DNA of 64,000 nucleotides, taken from positions 930,001 through 994,000 of the forward strand of contig NZ_JAUSXV010000001.1 of the NCBI RefSeq assembly GCF_030816295.1. Reading direction: 5' to 3'. The translations under genes and the position numbers were made by a program. Position 1 is the first letter of the stretch. The number at the start of each line of letters is the position of its first letter. Shown piece by piece: positions 53,122 through 62,489 of the stretch. The notes below the pieces were generated by a model. That model was not told the DNA's origin. It made no database searches and saw only the letters and a list, made by a program, of their open reading frames with translations. This stretch comes from Microbacterium natoriense. GTDB lineage: Bacteria; Actinomycetota; Actinomycetes; Actinomycetales; Microbacteriaceae.

Positions 53122-54513
53122 TTATCCCGCGGCCGCGTCCCACAGTCGTACCAGCATGTCGGCGAACTCCTGCTCCTCGGCGTCGCGCTTCCCGCTGACT
53201 CTGTCGTCGAGGACGAGCGGGTCCGCCGCGGTGAACCACTCCACCGATCCGGCGGCGTTGATCCAGGTGTGCCAGCCGCGTTCGAGAAGCAGCGGCTTCA
53301 TCGTGGTCGCGAAGGCGGAGATGGTGGCTTCATCGGAGTCGGCGAACTCGAACCGTGCCGTCGGTTCCTGGTCGTCTGCATCGGGTCGACTGATCTCGAT
53401 CTTGTCGACGCCGGGCAGCGCGAGTGCGGCCCGGGCGATCGCGAGCGAATCCGCGAAGTCGGCGGGGCGATCGAAGACTCTGAAGTTCTGCGTCTCGGTG
53501 CGGATGCCGAACCCGCTCACGTCAGCGAACTCGGGGAGGTCGCCGACCGCGGCCAGCACGGTGTCGGCGTCTGCGGCCGTGGGGACGGTGACGTTGACGT
53601 AGTTCTCCGAGGCCTGGATCTCGGCGGACACCCCGAGATCGGCGATGGCCTCTGCGACGGCGCGCGCCGCCTGCGTGGCTCCATCGATCGTGGTCGCTCC
53701 GCCCTGGACGTCGACCACGAGATCGGCCGGGAGCGGAATTCCGGCGAGGAACGCCTCAACGGCCGGGACATCGTCTTCGCCGGCTGTCCGCACGGAGAGT
53801 TCAGCAGGGGTGACCTCGGCGCCGATCAACGCGAAGCGCTCGAGGAGCAGCTGGAAGAGAGTGAGCGCGGGCGTGATCCGTGTCGCCTCGCCGTCCCAGG
53901 ACTCGTCGTCGATCTCGAAACCGGCGGGAGTGCTGATGGCGTGAGCATTGGAGCGGCCGTCGGTGATGCCCAGTCTCTGCACTGCTGCGGCGGCCGCACC
54001 GTAGCCGTCGGCCAGTGCGTCCGGGCTGTCGACAGCGACCAGAACCTTCTCGTCGCTGTAGATCAGGCCGACCTCGACGAGCTGGACATGCGGCGTGGCG
54101 ATGAGCTCGCGGGCGACCTCGATGTTCAGCACGCCGAAGTCGTCATCCTCGCCGACACCCACTGTCATGCCGCCGATCGTGACCGACGCGTTCCACGAGA
54201 CGTTGGCGGAGTGCGTGCGCATGTACTCGGAGAAGGTCGCGGCCAGTCGGTCGACCTGCACGTCGGAGAGATCCGGGTCGGCGGTCACATGCGCGTCCAC
54301 GCTTCCTGAGAAGGGCAGGTTGTTGTGTCCGCCCGCGTCGACCGAAGCGACCCCGTCGACGTCGGCGAAATCGCGTTCGAAGGCTTCAGCCGCGCTTGTG
54401 CCCGCGTCGACCGGTCCGCATCCGGTGAGCGCGAGCATGAGAGCGACCGCGACGGAGAGTGCGCCGGCGCGCATCGTGTGGCGGCGTCCGTCGCTGTTCA
54501 CGTCGTTCGTCAT
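53122..54513 (-). CDS. Hypothetical lipoprotein, ~460 residues
   Basis: Start ATG 54513 has a G-rich site (GGGGGG) six bases upstream and gives a lipobox LALTGC (Cys32). The mature part is acidic and Val/Ala-rich with repeated alpha/beta segments (for example QVDRLAATFSEYMRTH and ADTVLAAVGDLPEFADVSGFG), suggesting several small ferredoxin-like or BON-like modules; no catalytic motif was recognised. Located between purC and a divergent PadR gene. It should be anchored on the outer face of the membrane. Function unknown. Confidence 0.7.
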   Translation of the reverse strand: MTNDVNSDGRRHTMRAGALSVAVALMLALTGCGPVDAGTSAAEAFERDFADVDGVASVDAGGHNNLPFSGSVDAHVTADPDLSDVQVDRLAATFSEYMRTHSANVSWNASVTIGGMTVGVGEDDDFGVLNIEVARELIATPHVQLVEVGLIYSDEKVLVAVDSPDALADGYGAAAAAVQRLGITDGRSNAHAISTPAGFEIDDESWDGEATRITPALTLFQLLLERFALIGAEVTPAELSVRTAGEDDVPAVEAFLAGIPLPADLVVDVQGGATTIDGATQAARAVAEAIADLGVSAEIQASENYVNVTVPTAADADTVLAAVGDLPEFADVSGFGIRTETQNFRVFDRPADFADSLAIARAALALPGVDKIEISRPDADDQEPTARFEFADSDEATISAFATTMKPLLLERGWHTWINAAGSVEWFTAADPLVLDDRVSGKRDAEEQEFADMLVRLWDAAAG

Positions 54514-54578
54514 CGTCGTCCCCCCGGATCCGCCGTCGTGCATCCGACCATACCCGGAGATGCGCCGCCGCCCGGTGA

Positions 54579-54596
54579 TATAGTCCATCTGGACTA
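54579..54596 (+). promoter_or_regulatory. PadR operator over the -10 box
   Basis: TAGTCCATCTGGACTA (54581-54596) is a perfect 7-2-7 palindrome, and TATAGT (54579-54584) is a near-consensus -10 that overlaps it. A further TGGACT half-site lies at 54604-54609. The position, ~18 bases before the PadR start, indicates autorepression of the padR-MFS operon. Confidence 0.8.
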
Positions 54597-54613
54597 ACCG
54601 GAATGGACTGCCG

Positions 54614-55237
54614 ATGAAGGACGCCGTCGATCAGCTCACCCCGATGGGGGTGATGGTGCTCGCGTTGCTGCGCGAGGGCGACATGCACCCCTATGAGATG
54701 GTGCGGCTCATGCGCGCACGACGCGACGATCGGCTGCTGACGATCACGAACGGGACGCTCTATCACACTGTCGCGCGACTCCAGCGGGCCGGACTGCTCG
54801 ACGAGGTCGGCGTCGACCGCGAGGGCAACCGTCCCGAGCGCACCACCTACACGCTGACCGACGCAGGGGTCGATGCCCTCGTCGGCTGGCTGCGGCGCGA
54901 ACTGTCCCGCATCGACCATCCGTCCGACTTCCGCATCGCGCTCGCAGAGGCGCACAACCTCGAACGCGACGACGTGATCGAAAGCCTTCGCCTCCGTCGC
55001 AACGCCCTCGTTGACGCGCACGCGTCCCATCGCGACGGACTCGCAGGAGCGCGCACGAAGAAGGTGCCGGAACAGGTCCTCGTCGAGTTCGAGCGCCAGG
55101 AGGTGCTGCTCGAGGCCGAGCTGCGCTGGCTTGACTCGCTCCTCACCCGCCTCGAAGCCGCCGCCTTCCCCTGGGGTCCGCGCGCGTTCGAGAACACCGA
55201 CCGCTATCTCGCTCAGCGAAAGGCCGCCCAGCAATGA
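54614..55237 (+). CDS. PadR-family transcriptional regulator
   Basis: The 207-residue protein has the PadR winged helix: LREGDMHPYEMVRLMRAR, LLTITNGTLYHTVARLQRAGLLDE and RTTYTLTDAG. The C-terminal Vir_tail-like helical part is used for dimerisation. PadR proteins often repress adjacent drug exporters and respond to phenolics or antibiotics. Its stop overlaps the MFS start (ATGA), and a palindrome covers the promoter. Confidence 0.92.
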   Translation: MKDAVDQLTPMGVMVLALLREGDMHPYEMVRLMRARRDDRLLTITNGTLYHTVARLQRAGLLDEVGVDREGNRPERTTYTLTDAGVDALVGWLRRELSRIDHPSDFRIALAEAHNLERDDVIESLRLRRNALVDAHASHRDGLAGARTKKVPEQVLVEFERQEVLLEAELRWLDSLLTRLEAAAFPWGPRAFENTDRYLAQRKAAQQ

Positions 55238-56776
55238 CCGAATCCTCTTCCGCCGCGGAGCCGACGCGCGCCCCTTCGGGACCGTCGACCGGCACATACT
55301 CCGTCGGGCACAAGCCTCGCAGCCCCTGGCCCGCCCTCTGGGCGCTGGTCATCGGCTTCTTCATGATCCTCGTCGACACCACGATCGTCTCGGTCGCGAA
55401 TCCAGCCATCAAGGCCGCCCTCGACCCGTCGACGAACAACCTCGACAACGTCGTGTGGGTCACGAGCGCCTACCTGCTCGCGTATGCCGTACCGCTGCTC
55501 ATCACCGGACGTCTCGGCGACCGGTTCGGCCCGAAGAACATCTACCTGATCGGGCTTGCGGTCTTCACTCTCGCCTCGCTGTGGTGTGGTCTGTCGACGA
55601 CGCTCGAAGGCTTGATCGTCGCTCGTGCGGTGCAGGGTCTCGGCGCAGCCTTCATGACTCCGCAGACGATGGCCGTCATCACCCGCACGTTCCCCGCCGA
55701 GCGGCGCGGGGCCGCGATGGGGCTGTGGGGCGCGACCGCCGGCATGGCGACTCTCGTCGGTCCCCTCGTCGGCGGGCTGCTCGTCGACGGGCTCGGCTGG
55801 CAGTGGATCTTCTTCGTCAACCTTCCGGTCGGCGTCATCGGATTCGTCCTGGCGTGGATCTACGTGCCGAAGCTCGCGACGCACCCGCATCGTTTCGACG
55901 TGCTCGGCGTCGTGCTCAGCGCTGTCGCCCTGTTCCTTCTCGTCTTCGGACTGCAGGAGGGCGAGAAGTTCGATTGGGGCGTCATCTGGGGCCCGATCTC
56001 GGTGTGGGGCCTCATTATCGCGGGTCTCGTCGTGCTCGCGCTGTTCATCGTGCAGCAGGCGCGCACGCGCAGTGAGGCCCTCGTGCCGCTCGGCCTGTTC
56101 CGCGACCGCAACTTCTCGGGCGCCAACGTCGCGATCGCCGCCGTCGGCTTCACTGTGACGAGCATGTCGCTGCCGCTGATGTTCTTCCTGCAGATCGCGC
56201 GCGGTCTCACCCCGACCGAAGCCGCCTTGCTCATGATCCCGATGGCGGTGCTCTCCGGCGCGCTCGCTCCGTTCGCGGGAAAGCTGCTCGACCGCATCGA
56301 TCCGCGGATCATCCTGGTCCCCGGCCTGCTCAGCGTGGCGGGAGCGCTGGTCTGGTACTCGGCTCTGATCAACATGGACACGCCGATCTGGATGTTCCTG
56401 CTGCCGTCGGCCCTGATGGGCGTAGGGAACGCCGGCATGTGGGGTCCGCTCGCCACCACCGCGACCCGCAAGCTGCCGCCGCGTCAGGCCGGCGCCGGCG
56501 CGGGCATCTACAAACACCACCCGCACGATCGGCTCGGTCATCGGCTCGGCGTCGATCGCCGCGTTCATGCAGGCGCGTCTCGAGGCGAACCTGCCCGGCC
56601 CGTCGGACGCCCCTGCCGGCATCGGCACGGGCGGCGCGCTGCCCCCGCAGGTCGCCGACGGGTTCTCCGCGGGCATGGCGCAGGCGATCGTGCTGCCGGC
56701 GTGCGTCATGGCCGTCGCACTCGTGGCCTCGCTGTTCCTCGGTCGGTACGATCCGGCCGACGCGCCGAAGGGCTGA
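55234..56776 (+). pseudogene. EmrB/QacA-type MFS drug exporter, frameshifted
   Basis: The first ~425 codons encode a DHA2-family exporter: ILVDTTIVSVANPAIKAAL, the motif GRLGDRFGPKNIYLIGL and TWRWQWIFFVNLPVG-like GWQWIFFVNLPVGVIGF. At TAC AAA CAC (56509-56517) the frame leaves the family pattern; removing one A from the AAA restores YNTTRTIGS, then AFMQARLEANLPG, a final helix and a stop at 56776. Without correction the frame runs to 56976 in Arg/His-rich sequence. The cause may be a true inactivating insertion, a sequencing error or slippage. It is coupled to PadR by ATGA. If functional it would export toxic compounds using the proton gradient. Confidence 0.85.
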
Positions 56777-56803
56777 ACCCGCCGGCCGGGCGGCCGCGCG
56801 GCC

Positions 56804-56880
56804 GCCTGTCGCCGAGTGCACGGGATGCTGTCGACCGCACGGCTCGTCGCCGCAATTCGCCCGTGCACTCGGCGACAGGC
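56804..56880. terminator. 21-bp perfect hairpin after the MFS gene
   Basis: Positions 56804-56824 (beginning GCCTGTCGCC) pair perfectly with 56860-56880 across 35 bases. The 3' arm contains CCGTGCACTCG, and the loop holds CGACCGCACGGCTCGTCG, both also found near 35516-35577. Confidence 0.8.
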
Positions 56881-56935
56881 CGTGCGCTCGGCGGTCGTTT
56901 TGGCAGGACAAGAGGTCGTGTGATGTGCTCGGGTG

Positions 56936-57466
56936 ATGACGATCGCGCTCATCCGTCCCACCGCCGACCTCTATGACAGCTGGGCCGCTGCTGTGGCCGA
57001 GTTCGGTGGCGGGCACATCGACGGTTCTGGTCTGCAGGCGCCGGTCATCCCCGGTCGGGTCACCCTCGACGAGCTCATCGAGAACGCGGCCCGGCTCGCC
57101 GACACGTCCGTGGCGCCGCCCGAAGACCGCGTGCACAACGACCTGTACTGGATCGTGGACGGCCGAGAGGTCGTGGGCTTCCTGTCGTTCCGGCACACGC
57201 TCAACGACTGGCTGCGCGAGGCAGGCGGCCACATCGGCTACGCCGTGCGCGCGTCGCGTCGTCGCCGCGGATACGCGTCGGCGGCCCTCGCGCTCGCGCT
57301 CGACCGTGCACGCGAGATCGGACTCGACCGTGTGTTCATCACCTGCGACGACGACAACATCGCTTCGGCGCGCACGATCGAGCGAGCGGGTGGTGTGCTG
57401 CAGGACGTCAGCGACCAGTCGGAGCGCGGCCACGCCCTGCTGCGCCGGTACTGGGTCACGTTGTAA
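56936..57466 (+). CDS. GNAT-family N-acetyltransferase
   Basis: The 176-residue protein has the GNAT acetyl-CoA-binding pattern: IGYAVRASRRRRGYASAAL (the R-x-x-G-x-G/A loop) followed by the core helix and a late DNIASARTIERAGGVLQD, which is typical of the RimJ/RimL-like or YobR-like subgroup. It would acetylate an amine or protein N-terminus; substrate unknown. Start may be ATG 56936 or GTG 56933; no clear RBS. Confidence 0.85.
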   Translation: MTIALIRPTADLYDSWAAAVAEFGGGHIDGSGLQAPVIPGRVTLDELIENAARLADTSVAPPEDRVHNDLYWIVDGREVVGFLSFRHTLNDWLREAGGHIGYAVRASRRRRGYASAALALALDRAREIGLDRVFITCDDDNIASARTIERAGGVLQDVSDQSERGHALLRRYWVTL

Positions 57467-57499
57467 CGGCATCCGTCGCCCGGCATCTTCGCGTTCCGA

Positions 57500-57528
57500 C
57501 GTCCGCTCGTCCTGCGGGTGAGCGGACG
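57500..57528 (+). terminator. Hairpin after the GNAT gene
   Basis: CGTCCGCTC (57500-57508) pairs with GAGCGGACG (57520-57528), loop 11, 34 bases past the stop. Confidence 0.6.
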
Positions 57529-57595
57529 AGCGGCGGATAAGGTGGGTGGTCGACGGTCAAACGGTCGTCTGATCCGACCCCGAGGAGCATCCGTC

Positions 57596-59065
57596 GTGAT
57601 CCGAAACCCCTCTTCCGCGATCGCGCATCTGCGCAGACTGGGCCGTGTCGCCGGCGCCGCGACCATCACCGCCTTCCTCGCTGCAGGCGCGATTCTCGGC
57701 GTCTCGTCGACCGCGACCGCCGCCGATGAGAAGTACATCATCGGCACCGACACGACCTTCGCCCCGTTCGAGTTCACGAACTCCGACGGCGAGCTGGTCG
57801 GCATCGACATGGACCTGCTCCACGCGATCGCCGAAGACCAGGGCTTCGAGGTCGAGATCCGCCAGCTCGGATTCGACGCGGCCGTGCAGGCGTTGCAGTC
57901 CAACCAAGTCGACGCCGTCATGGCGGGGATGTCGATCACCGACGAGCGCAAGAAGACCTTCGACTTCAGCGATCCGTACTTCACCAGCGGCATCCAGCTC
58001 GGCGTGCTCGATGCGAGCGACATCCAGTCGCTGGACGACCTCGACGGCAAGACCGTCGCGGTCAAGACGGGTACGCAGGGACAGACCTTCGCCGAGGAGA
58101 ACCAGGAGAAGTACGGCTTCAAGGTCACCCCCTATCAGGACACGACCGACATGGTGGATGCCGTCAAAGCCGGCCAGGCCGTCGGCTACTTCGAGGACTT
58201 CCCGGTGCTGGCGTACGGCATTCAGCAGGGTTCGGGCTTCCGCCTCGTGGGCGACCCCGAGCTCGGCGGAGAGTACGGCTTCGCAGTCAACAAGGGCCAG
58301 AACCCCGAGCTCGTCGAGATGTTCAACGAGGGCCTCGCGAACCTGAAGGCCTCGGGCGACTACGACAAGATCGTCGACACCTACCTGAGCGGCGAGGCAT
58401 CCGATCAGCCCACCGACATCATCTCGGTCGCGGTGAAGTACTGGCCGGCTCTCATGAACGGCCTGTGGCTGACGATCCTCGCGACGCTCGTCGCCCTCGT
58501 CGCCGCATTCGTGCTCGGCATCGTGTTCGGGTTCGGCCGGATCTCGGGCTTCTTCCTGTTCCGCTGGCTCGCCACCGCCTACGTCTACGTGTTCCGCGGC
58601 ACGCCGATCCTGGTGCAGGCGTTCTTCGTGTTCTTCGCCATCCCGCAGCTGTTCCCCGGGCTCACGTTCAACCCCTTCGTCGCCGGCGCGATCACGCTGT
58701 CGCTCAACACCGGCGCCTACATGACCGAGATCATCCGCGGCGGCATCCAGGCGGTCGACCCCGGTCAGAACGAGGCGTCGCGCTCGCTCGGTCTCGGCCA
58801 CTGGAAGACCATGCAGAAGGTCGTTCTCCCGCAGGCGTTCCGCATCATGATCCCGTCGTTCGTGAACCAGGGCATCATCACCCTGAAGGACACCTCGCTG
58901 ATCAGCGTGATCGGACTAGCCGAGCTGACCTTCCAGTCGCGGCAGATCATCGCCTCGACCTACCTGTCGGCCCAGGTGCTGACGATCGTCGCCGTGATCT
59001 ACTTCGTCGTGATCACGCTGCTGACGCTGCTCGCCAACCGTCTGGAGAGGAAGTTCAACGCATGA
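57596..59065 (+). CDS. Fused glutamine/amino-acid ABC binding protein-permease (GlnHP)
   Basis: The 489-residue protein has a signal anchor (~15-42), a family 3 amino-acid-binding domain (~45-290; [21 protein letters not shown] at its start, and [16 protein letters not shown]) and then a HisM/GlnP-type permease domain (~300-489) with [17 protein letters not shown] and coupling loop [21 protein letters not shown]. Such fusions occur in lactic acid bacteria (GlnPQ) and some actinobacteria. GTG start (57596) is eight bases from GAGGAG. The stop overlaps the ATPase start (ATGA). Substrate: glutamine, glutamate or other polar amino acid. Confidence 0.9.
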   Translation: MIRNPSSAIAHLRRLGRVAGAATITAFLAAGAILGVSSTATAADEKYIIGTDTTFAPFEFTNSDGELVGIDMDLLHAIAEDQGFEVEIRQLGFDAAVQALQSNQVDAVMAGMSITDERKKTFDFSDPYFTSGIQLGVLDASDIQSLDDLDGKTVAVKTGTQGQTFAEENQEKYGFKVTPYQDTTDMVDAVKAGQAVGYFEDFPVLAYGIQQGSGFRLVGDPELGGEYGFAVNKGQNPELVEMFNEGLANLKASGDYDKIVDTYLSGEASDQPTDIISVAVKYWPALMNGLWLTILATLVALVAAFVLGIVFGFGRISGFFLFRWLATAYVYVFRGTPILVQAFFVFFAIPQLFPGLTFNPFVAGAITLSLNTGAYMTEIIRGGIQAVDPGQNEASRSLGLGHWKTMQKVVLPQAFRIMIPSFVNQGIITLKDTSLISVIGLAELTFQSRQIIASTYLSAQVLTIVAVIYFVVITLLTLLANRLERKFNA

Positions 59066-59790
59066 GCAAGATCGTCGTGAAGGACCTGCACAAGGCCTTC
59101 GGAGACAACGAGGTGCTCAAGGGCATCGATCTCGAGGTGAGCGACGGCGAGGTCGTGGCCGTGATCGGGCCCTCCGGTTCGGGAAAGTCCACGCTGCTGC
59201 GCTGCCTCAACAAGCTCGAAGAGCCCACGGCGGGTCACGTGATCGTCGACGGCGTGGACCTCACGGACAAGAGCGTCAAGCTCGACGAGGTGCGTCAGCG
59301 CATCGGCATGGTGTTCCAGCACTTCAACCTGTTCCCGCACATGACCGTGCTGGAGAACATCACGCTCGCCCCGATCGAGCTCGGACGGATGTCGAAAGCC
59401 GAGGCTCGCGAGCGCGCGATCTCGCTGCTCGACCGCGTCGGCCTGGCGGAGAAGGCGGATGCCAGGCCCGCATCCCTCTCCGGTGGCCAGAAGCAGCGTG
59501 TGGCGATCGCCCGTGCGCTCGCGATGGACCCCGAGATCATGCTCTTCGACGAGGCCACCAGCGCCCTCGACCCCGAGATGGTGGGCGAGGTGCTGCAGGT
59601 GATCCGCGATCTCGCGTCCGGCGGGATGACGATGGTGCTCGTGACGCACGAGATGGGCTTCGCCCGCGAGGTCTCCGGCCGCACCGTGTTCATGGACGGC
59701 GGCGTGGTCGTCGAGGAGGCGCCGCCTGCCGAGCTGTTCGGAGCTCCGAAGAACGAGCGCCTGAAGGACTTCCTCTCCAAGGTGCTCTGA
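59062..59790 (+). CDS. glnQ: Amino-acid ABC transporter ATPase (GlnQ type)
   Basis: The 242-residue protein has Walker [10 protein letters not shown], the polar amino-acid-type Q-loop [18 protein letters not shown], signature [15 protein letters not shown] and Walker [16 protein letters not shown] with the switch [11 protein letters not shown]. It energises the fused GlnHP protein, with which it overlaps by four bases. Together they make a complete importer in two genes. Confidence 0.96.
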   Translation: MSKIVVKDLHKAFGDNEVLKGIDLEVSDGEVVAVIGPSGSGKSTLLRCLNKLEEPTAGHVIVDGVDLTDKSVKLDEVRQRIGMVFQHFNLFPHMTVLENITLAPIELGRMSKAEARERAISLLDRVGLAEKADARPASLSGGQKQRVAIARALAMDPEIMLFDEATSALDPEMVGEVLQVIRDLASGGMTMVLVTHEMGFAREVSGRTVFMDGGVVVEEAPPAELFGAPKNERLKDFLSKVL

Positions 59791-59826
59791 GCGCGGCATC
59801 CGCTTCTCTGCGCATCCCGCGTCGAC

Positions 59827-59907
59827 TTCCCGTGCACTCGCCGAGCGCACGGGAAGTTCGCGTCGAGGGGCCGTGCACTCGACGACTTCGCGTGATCTCG
59901 ACGCGCG
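59827..59907. terminator. Compound inverted repeats between glnQ and purD
   Basis: TTCCCGTGC (59827-59835) pairs with GCACGGGAA (59847-59855). CGTCGAG (59861-59867) pairs with CTCGACG (59879-59885). CCGTGCACTCG occurs twice here and links the element to those at 35532 and 56804. Serves convergent genes. Confidence 0.65.
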
Positions 59908-59922
59908 CCGCGAGGCGGGCCG

Positions 59923-61200
59923 CTACTCCGCGACGCGGGCGGCGATGTCGGTGCGGTAGTGGGATCCGTCGAGGGAGATCTGCGCGATCGCCTCGTACGC
60001 GCGGTCGCGGGCGGTGCGGAAGTCGGATGCCACGGCCACGACGTTCAAGACGCGGCCTCCCGTCGCGATGAGCGAGCCGCCGGGAGCGTCGGGTGAGGCC
60101 GTCGCCGCGTGCACGAGACGCACGCCCTCGACAGCAGCGGCGTCGGCGAGGCCCTGGATCGGGCGACCGGTCTGCGGAGCCTCGGGGTATCCCTCGCTCG
60201 CGAGCACCACGGTGATCGCGACCTCGTCGCTGAAGACGGGCTCCGGCTGGTCCTCGAGGGTGCCGGATGCCGCGGCGAACAGCAGCTCCGACAGCGGGGT
60301 CACCAGGCGCGGCAGCACGATCTGCGTCTCGGGGTCGCCGAAGCGGGCGTTGAACTCGATCACCCGCACACCGGCGGGGGTGAGGATGAGGCCCGCGTAG
60401 AGCAGGCCGATGAACGGCGTGCCCTCGGCATCCAGCTGGCGGATGACGGGGAGCGCGACGTCGCGCGTGACCTCCTCGACGAAGGCCTTCTCGCTGCCGA
60501 ACTGCTCGTCGAGCCAGGGCAGCGGAGAGTACGCGCCCATCCCGCCCGTGTTGGGGCCCTCGTCGCCGTTCAGTGCGCGCTTGAAGTCCTGCGCGGGGCT
60601 CAGGGCGCGCACGGTGTCGCCGTCGCTGAGGAAGAACAGCGAGACCTCGGGGCCGGAGAGGAACTCCTCGATCAGCACGGGGCCGGCAGGCAGATAGTGC
60701 TCTGCGTGGGCGAGGGCCTCGGCGCGGTCTGAGGTGACGATCACGCCCTTGCCCGCGGCCAGACCGTCGGCCTTGACCACGTAGGGAGCGCCGAGCTCAT
60801 CGAAAGCCTTCTCGACGTCGGCGATGCGGGCCGCGCGGACCGCGCGTCCGGTCGGCACGCCCGCGGCATCCATGATCCGCTTCGCGAACGACTTCGACCC
60901 TTCGAGCTGCGCCGCCGCTCTGCCCGGACCGAAGACCGGGATGCCGTGCGCGCGGAGCACATCGGCGACCCCGGCGACCAGCGGCGCCTCGGGACCTACG
61001 ACCACGAGATCGATCGCGTGCTCATTGGCGAAGGCGGTCACCGCCGCGCCGTCGAGCGGGTCGACCGAGACGGGCGTGGCATCCTGCGCGATGCCGGCGT
61101 TGCCGGGAGCGACGAAGATCTCGTGCGCCGTCTGCTCGGCCCGGAGGGCGAGGATGATGGCGTGCTCGCGGGCACCGGAACCGAGGACCAGGATCTTCAC
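59923..61200 (-). CDS. purD: Phosphoribosylamine-glycine ligase
   Basis: The 425-residue ATP-grasp protein opens with MKILVLGSGAREHAIILAL, has the family loop YVVKADGLAAGKGVIV and the catalytic FNARFGDPETQ motif. It joins glycine to phosphoribosylamine, step two of purine synthesis. Start ATG 61200. It follows the Nudix gene on the same strand behind a hairpin. Confidence 0.97.
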   Translation of the reverse strand: MKILVLGSGAREHAIILALRAEQTAHEIFVAPGNAGIAQDATPVSVDPLDGAAVTAFANEHAIDLVVVGPEAPLVAGVADVLRAHGIPVFGPGRAAAQLEGSKSFAKRIMDAAGVPTGRAVRAARIADVEKAFDELGAPYVVKADGLAAGKGVIVTSDRAEALAHAEHYLPAGPVLIEEFLSGPEVSLFFLSDGDTVRALSPAQDFKRALNGDEGPNTGGMGAYSPLPWLDEQFGSEKAFVEEVTRDVALPVIRQLDAEGTPFIGLLYAGLILTPAGVRVIEFNARFGDPETQIVLPRLVTPLSELLFAAASGTLEDQPEPVFSDEVAITVVLASEGYPEAPQTGRPIQGLADAAAVEGVRLVHAATASPDAPGGSLIATGGRVLNVVAVASDFRTARDRAYEAIAQISLDGSHYRTDIAARVAE

Positions 61201-61263
61201 TCGTCCAGACTACCGAGGTCGCCGGGCGAGGTTTCGGCTGCCTCGCTTCGCGGCCCCCTGCCC

Positions 61264-61337
61264 GAAACAGGTCAACCGCACGAATGGAGGAAGGATGCGG
61301 AGGATCTCTCCTCTTTTGGCGCGGTTGACCTATTTTC
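61264..61337. terminator. Hairpin between Nudix and purD genes
   Basis: AGGTCAACCGC (61269-61279) pairs with GCGGTTGACCT (61321-61331) and extends outward by CGAAA/TTTTCG with one bulge. An inner GAGGA/TCCTC stem forms in the loop. On the minus strand it follows the Nudix stop and precedes purD. Confidence 0.65.
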
Positions 61338-61351
61338 GTGTCGGAGAGTAG

Positions 61352-62029
61352 TCAGACCGTGACGGGGCGCTCGACAGACCGGTCCCACGACCGCGTCCAG
61401 CCGGCCGCGTCGAAGATGCCGTCGAGCACCATCGCCGTGAAGCCCCACACGATCGTGCCGTCGACATCGAACGCGGGGCCCTTCCACGTGCGTCCCATGC
61501 GACTGATGGTCGAGGTGAAGCGGATGCTCGGATCGAGCAGCTGCGCGACGGGAACACGGAACACCTCGACGGTCTCGGCGTGATCGACCGCGACGACGCG
61601 CGAGGGCGACCGCCACCAGCCGAGCACGGGCGTCACCCGGTGGTTGCTGGCGGCCAGGGGCAACTCGGACAGGGTCGCGAGCACCTCGACTCCGGCCGGG
61701 TCGAGCCCGGTCTCCTCCTGAGCCTCGCGCAGCGCGGTGGCGACGGCATCCGAGTCCTGCTCCTCCCGTCGTCCGCCGGGGAACGACACCTGGCCAGGAT
61801 GCGAGGAGAGCGTGGCCGCCCTGCGCTGCAGGAGCACGTCGAGATCGCCCGCGACGGTGAGCTCGTCGGTGCGCGCGGGGATGCTGTCGAGCTTGCCGAA
61901 CAGCACGAGGACCGACGCCTCGTGCGCGCTGCCGACGACCGGCGGGAAGGGCGCGGCCCACCCGGAACTGCGCCGGGCTGCGGCGATCAGCTCGGCGCGG
62001 GCGCCGTGCAGGGTCTCTTTCGAAGTCAT
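61352..62029 (-). CDS. Nudix hydrolase, CoA pyrophosphatase type
   Basis: The 225-residue protein contains LLQRRAATLSSHPGQVSFPGG, the extra motif of CoA-diphosphatases (NUDT7/YeaB group), directly followed by a Nudix box G-x5-E-x7-REAQEETGL. It would cut CoA or acyl-CoA into 4'-phosphopantetheine and 3',5'-ADP; other nucleotide substrates are possible. Start ATG 62029. Confidence 0.88.
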   Translation of the reverse strand: MTSKETLHGARAELIAAARRSSGWAAPFPPVVGSAHEASVLVLFGKLDSIPARTDELTVAGDLDVLLQRRAATLSSHPGQVSFPGGRREEQDSDAVATALREAQEETGLDPAGVEVLATLSELPLAASNHRVTPVLGWWRSPSRVVAVDHAETVEVFRVPVAQLLDPSIRFTSTISRMGRTWKGPAFDVDGTIVWGFTAMVLDGIFDAAGWTRSWDRSVERPVTV

Positions 62030-62084
62030 CGGCTCGAGCCTATGCCCGCTGCGGCCGGATCGGGCGGGTGCGTACGCTGGGATC

Positions 62085-62456
62085 ATGCCTCCGAAGAAGA
62101 TCGACATCATCGACGGGCGCACGGCTCTCGACGCGGTGCGCGCCGCGGATGCCGCGGGCGAGAAACCGCAGCGCACGTCACTGGCCACCGCCGTGCGGTA
62201 CCTGCTGCAGCTGCTCGATGAGAAGGCGCCGGGAGGCACCGTCGAGGTGCGCGTGCCGCCGTTCGGAGCGGTGCAGGTCATCCAGGGGCCGCGCCACACC
62301 CGCGGCACCCCGCCGAACGTGGTCGAGATGGACGCGGCGACCTGGATCGCGGTCGCGACCGGGGTCGAGGATTGGGCGGATGCCGCGGCATCCGGCCGGG
62401 TCCACGCCTCCGGGACCCGCGCCGATCTCTCGGGAGTCCTGCCGCTGCGCCCCTGA
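62085..62456 (+). CDS. Sterol carrier family protein, small
   Basis: The 123-residue protein (PPKKIDIIDGRTALDAVRAA at the start; then GGTVEVRVPPFGAVQVIQG and ATWIAVATGVEDWADA) matches the actinobacterial 'sterol carrier family' group, related to SCP2-like lipid-binding folds and the C-terminal part of maleylpyruvate isomerase. Ligand and role are unknown. It starts 55 bases from the divergent Nudix gene and is convergent with the heme ABC ATPase. Confidence 0.75.
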   Translation: MPPKKIDIIDGRTALDAVRAADAAGEKPQRTSLATAVRYLLQLLDEKAPGGTVEVRVPPFGAVQVIQGPRHTRGTPPNVVEMDAATWIAVATGVEDWADAAASGRVHASGTRADLSGVLPLRP

Positions 62457-62489
62457 CGCCTGCGCCTCCGTGCGCGCGGACGCACCGCT

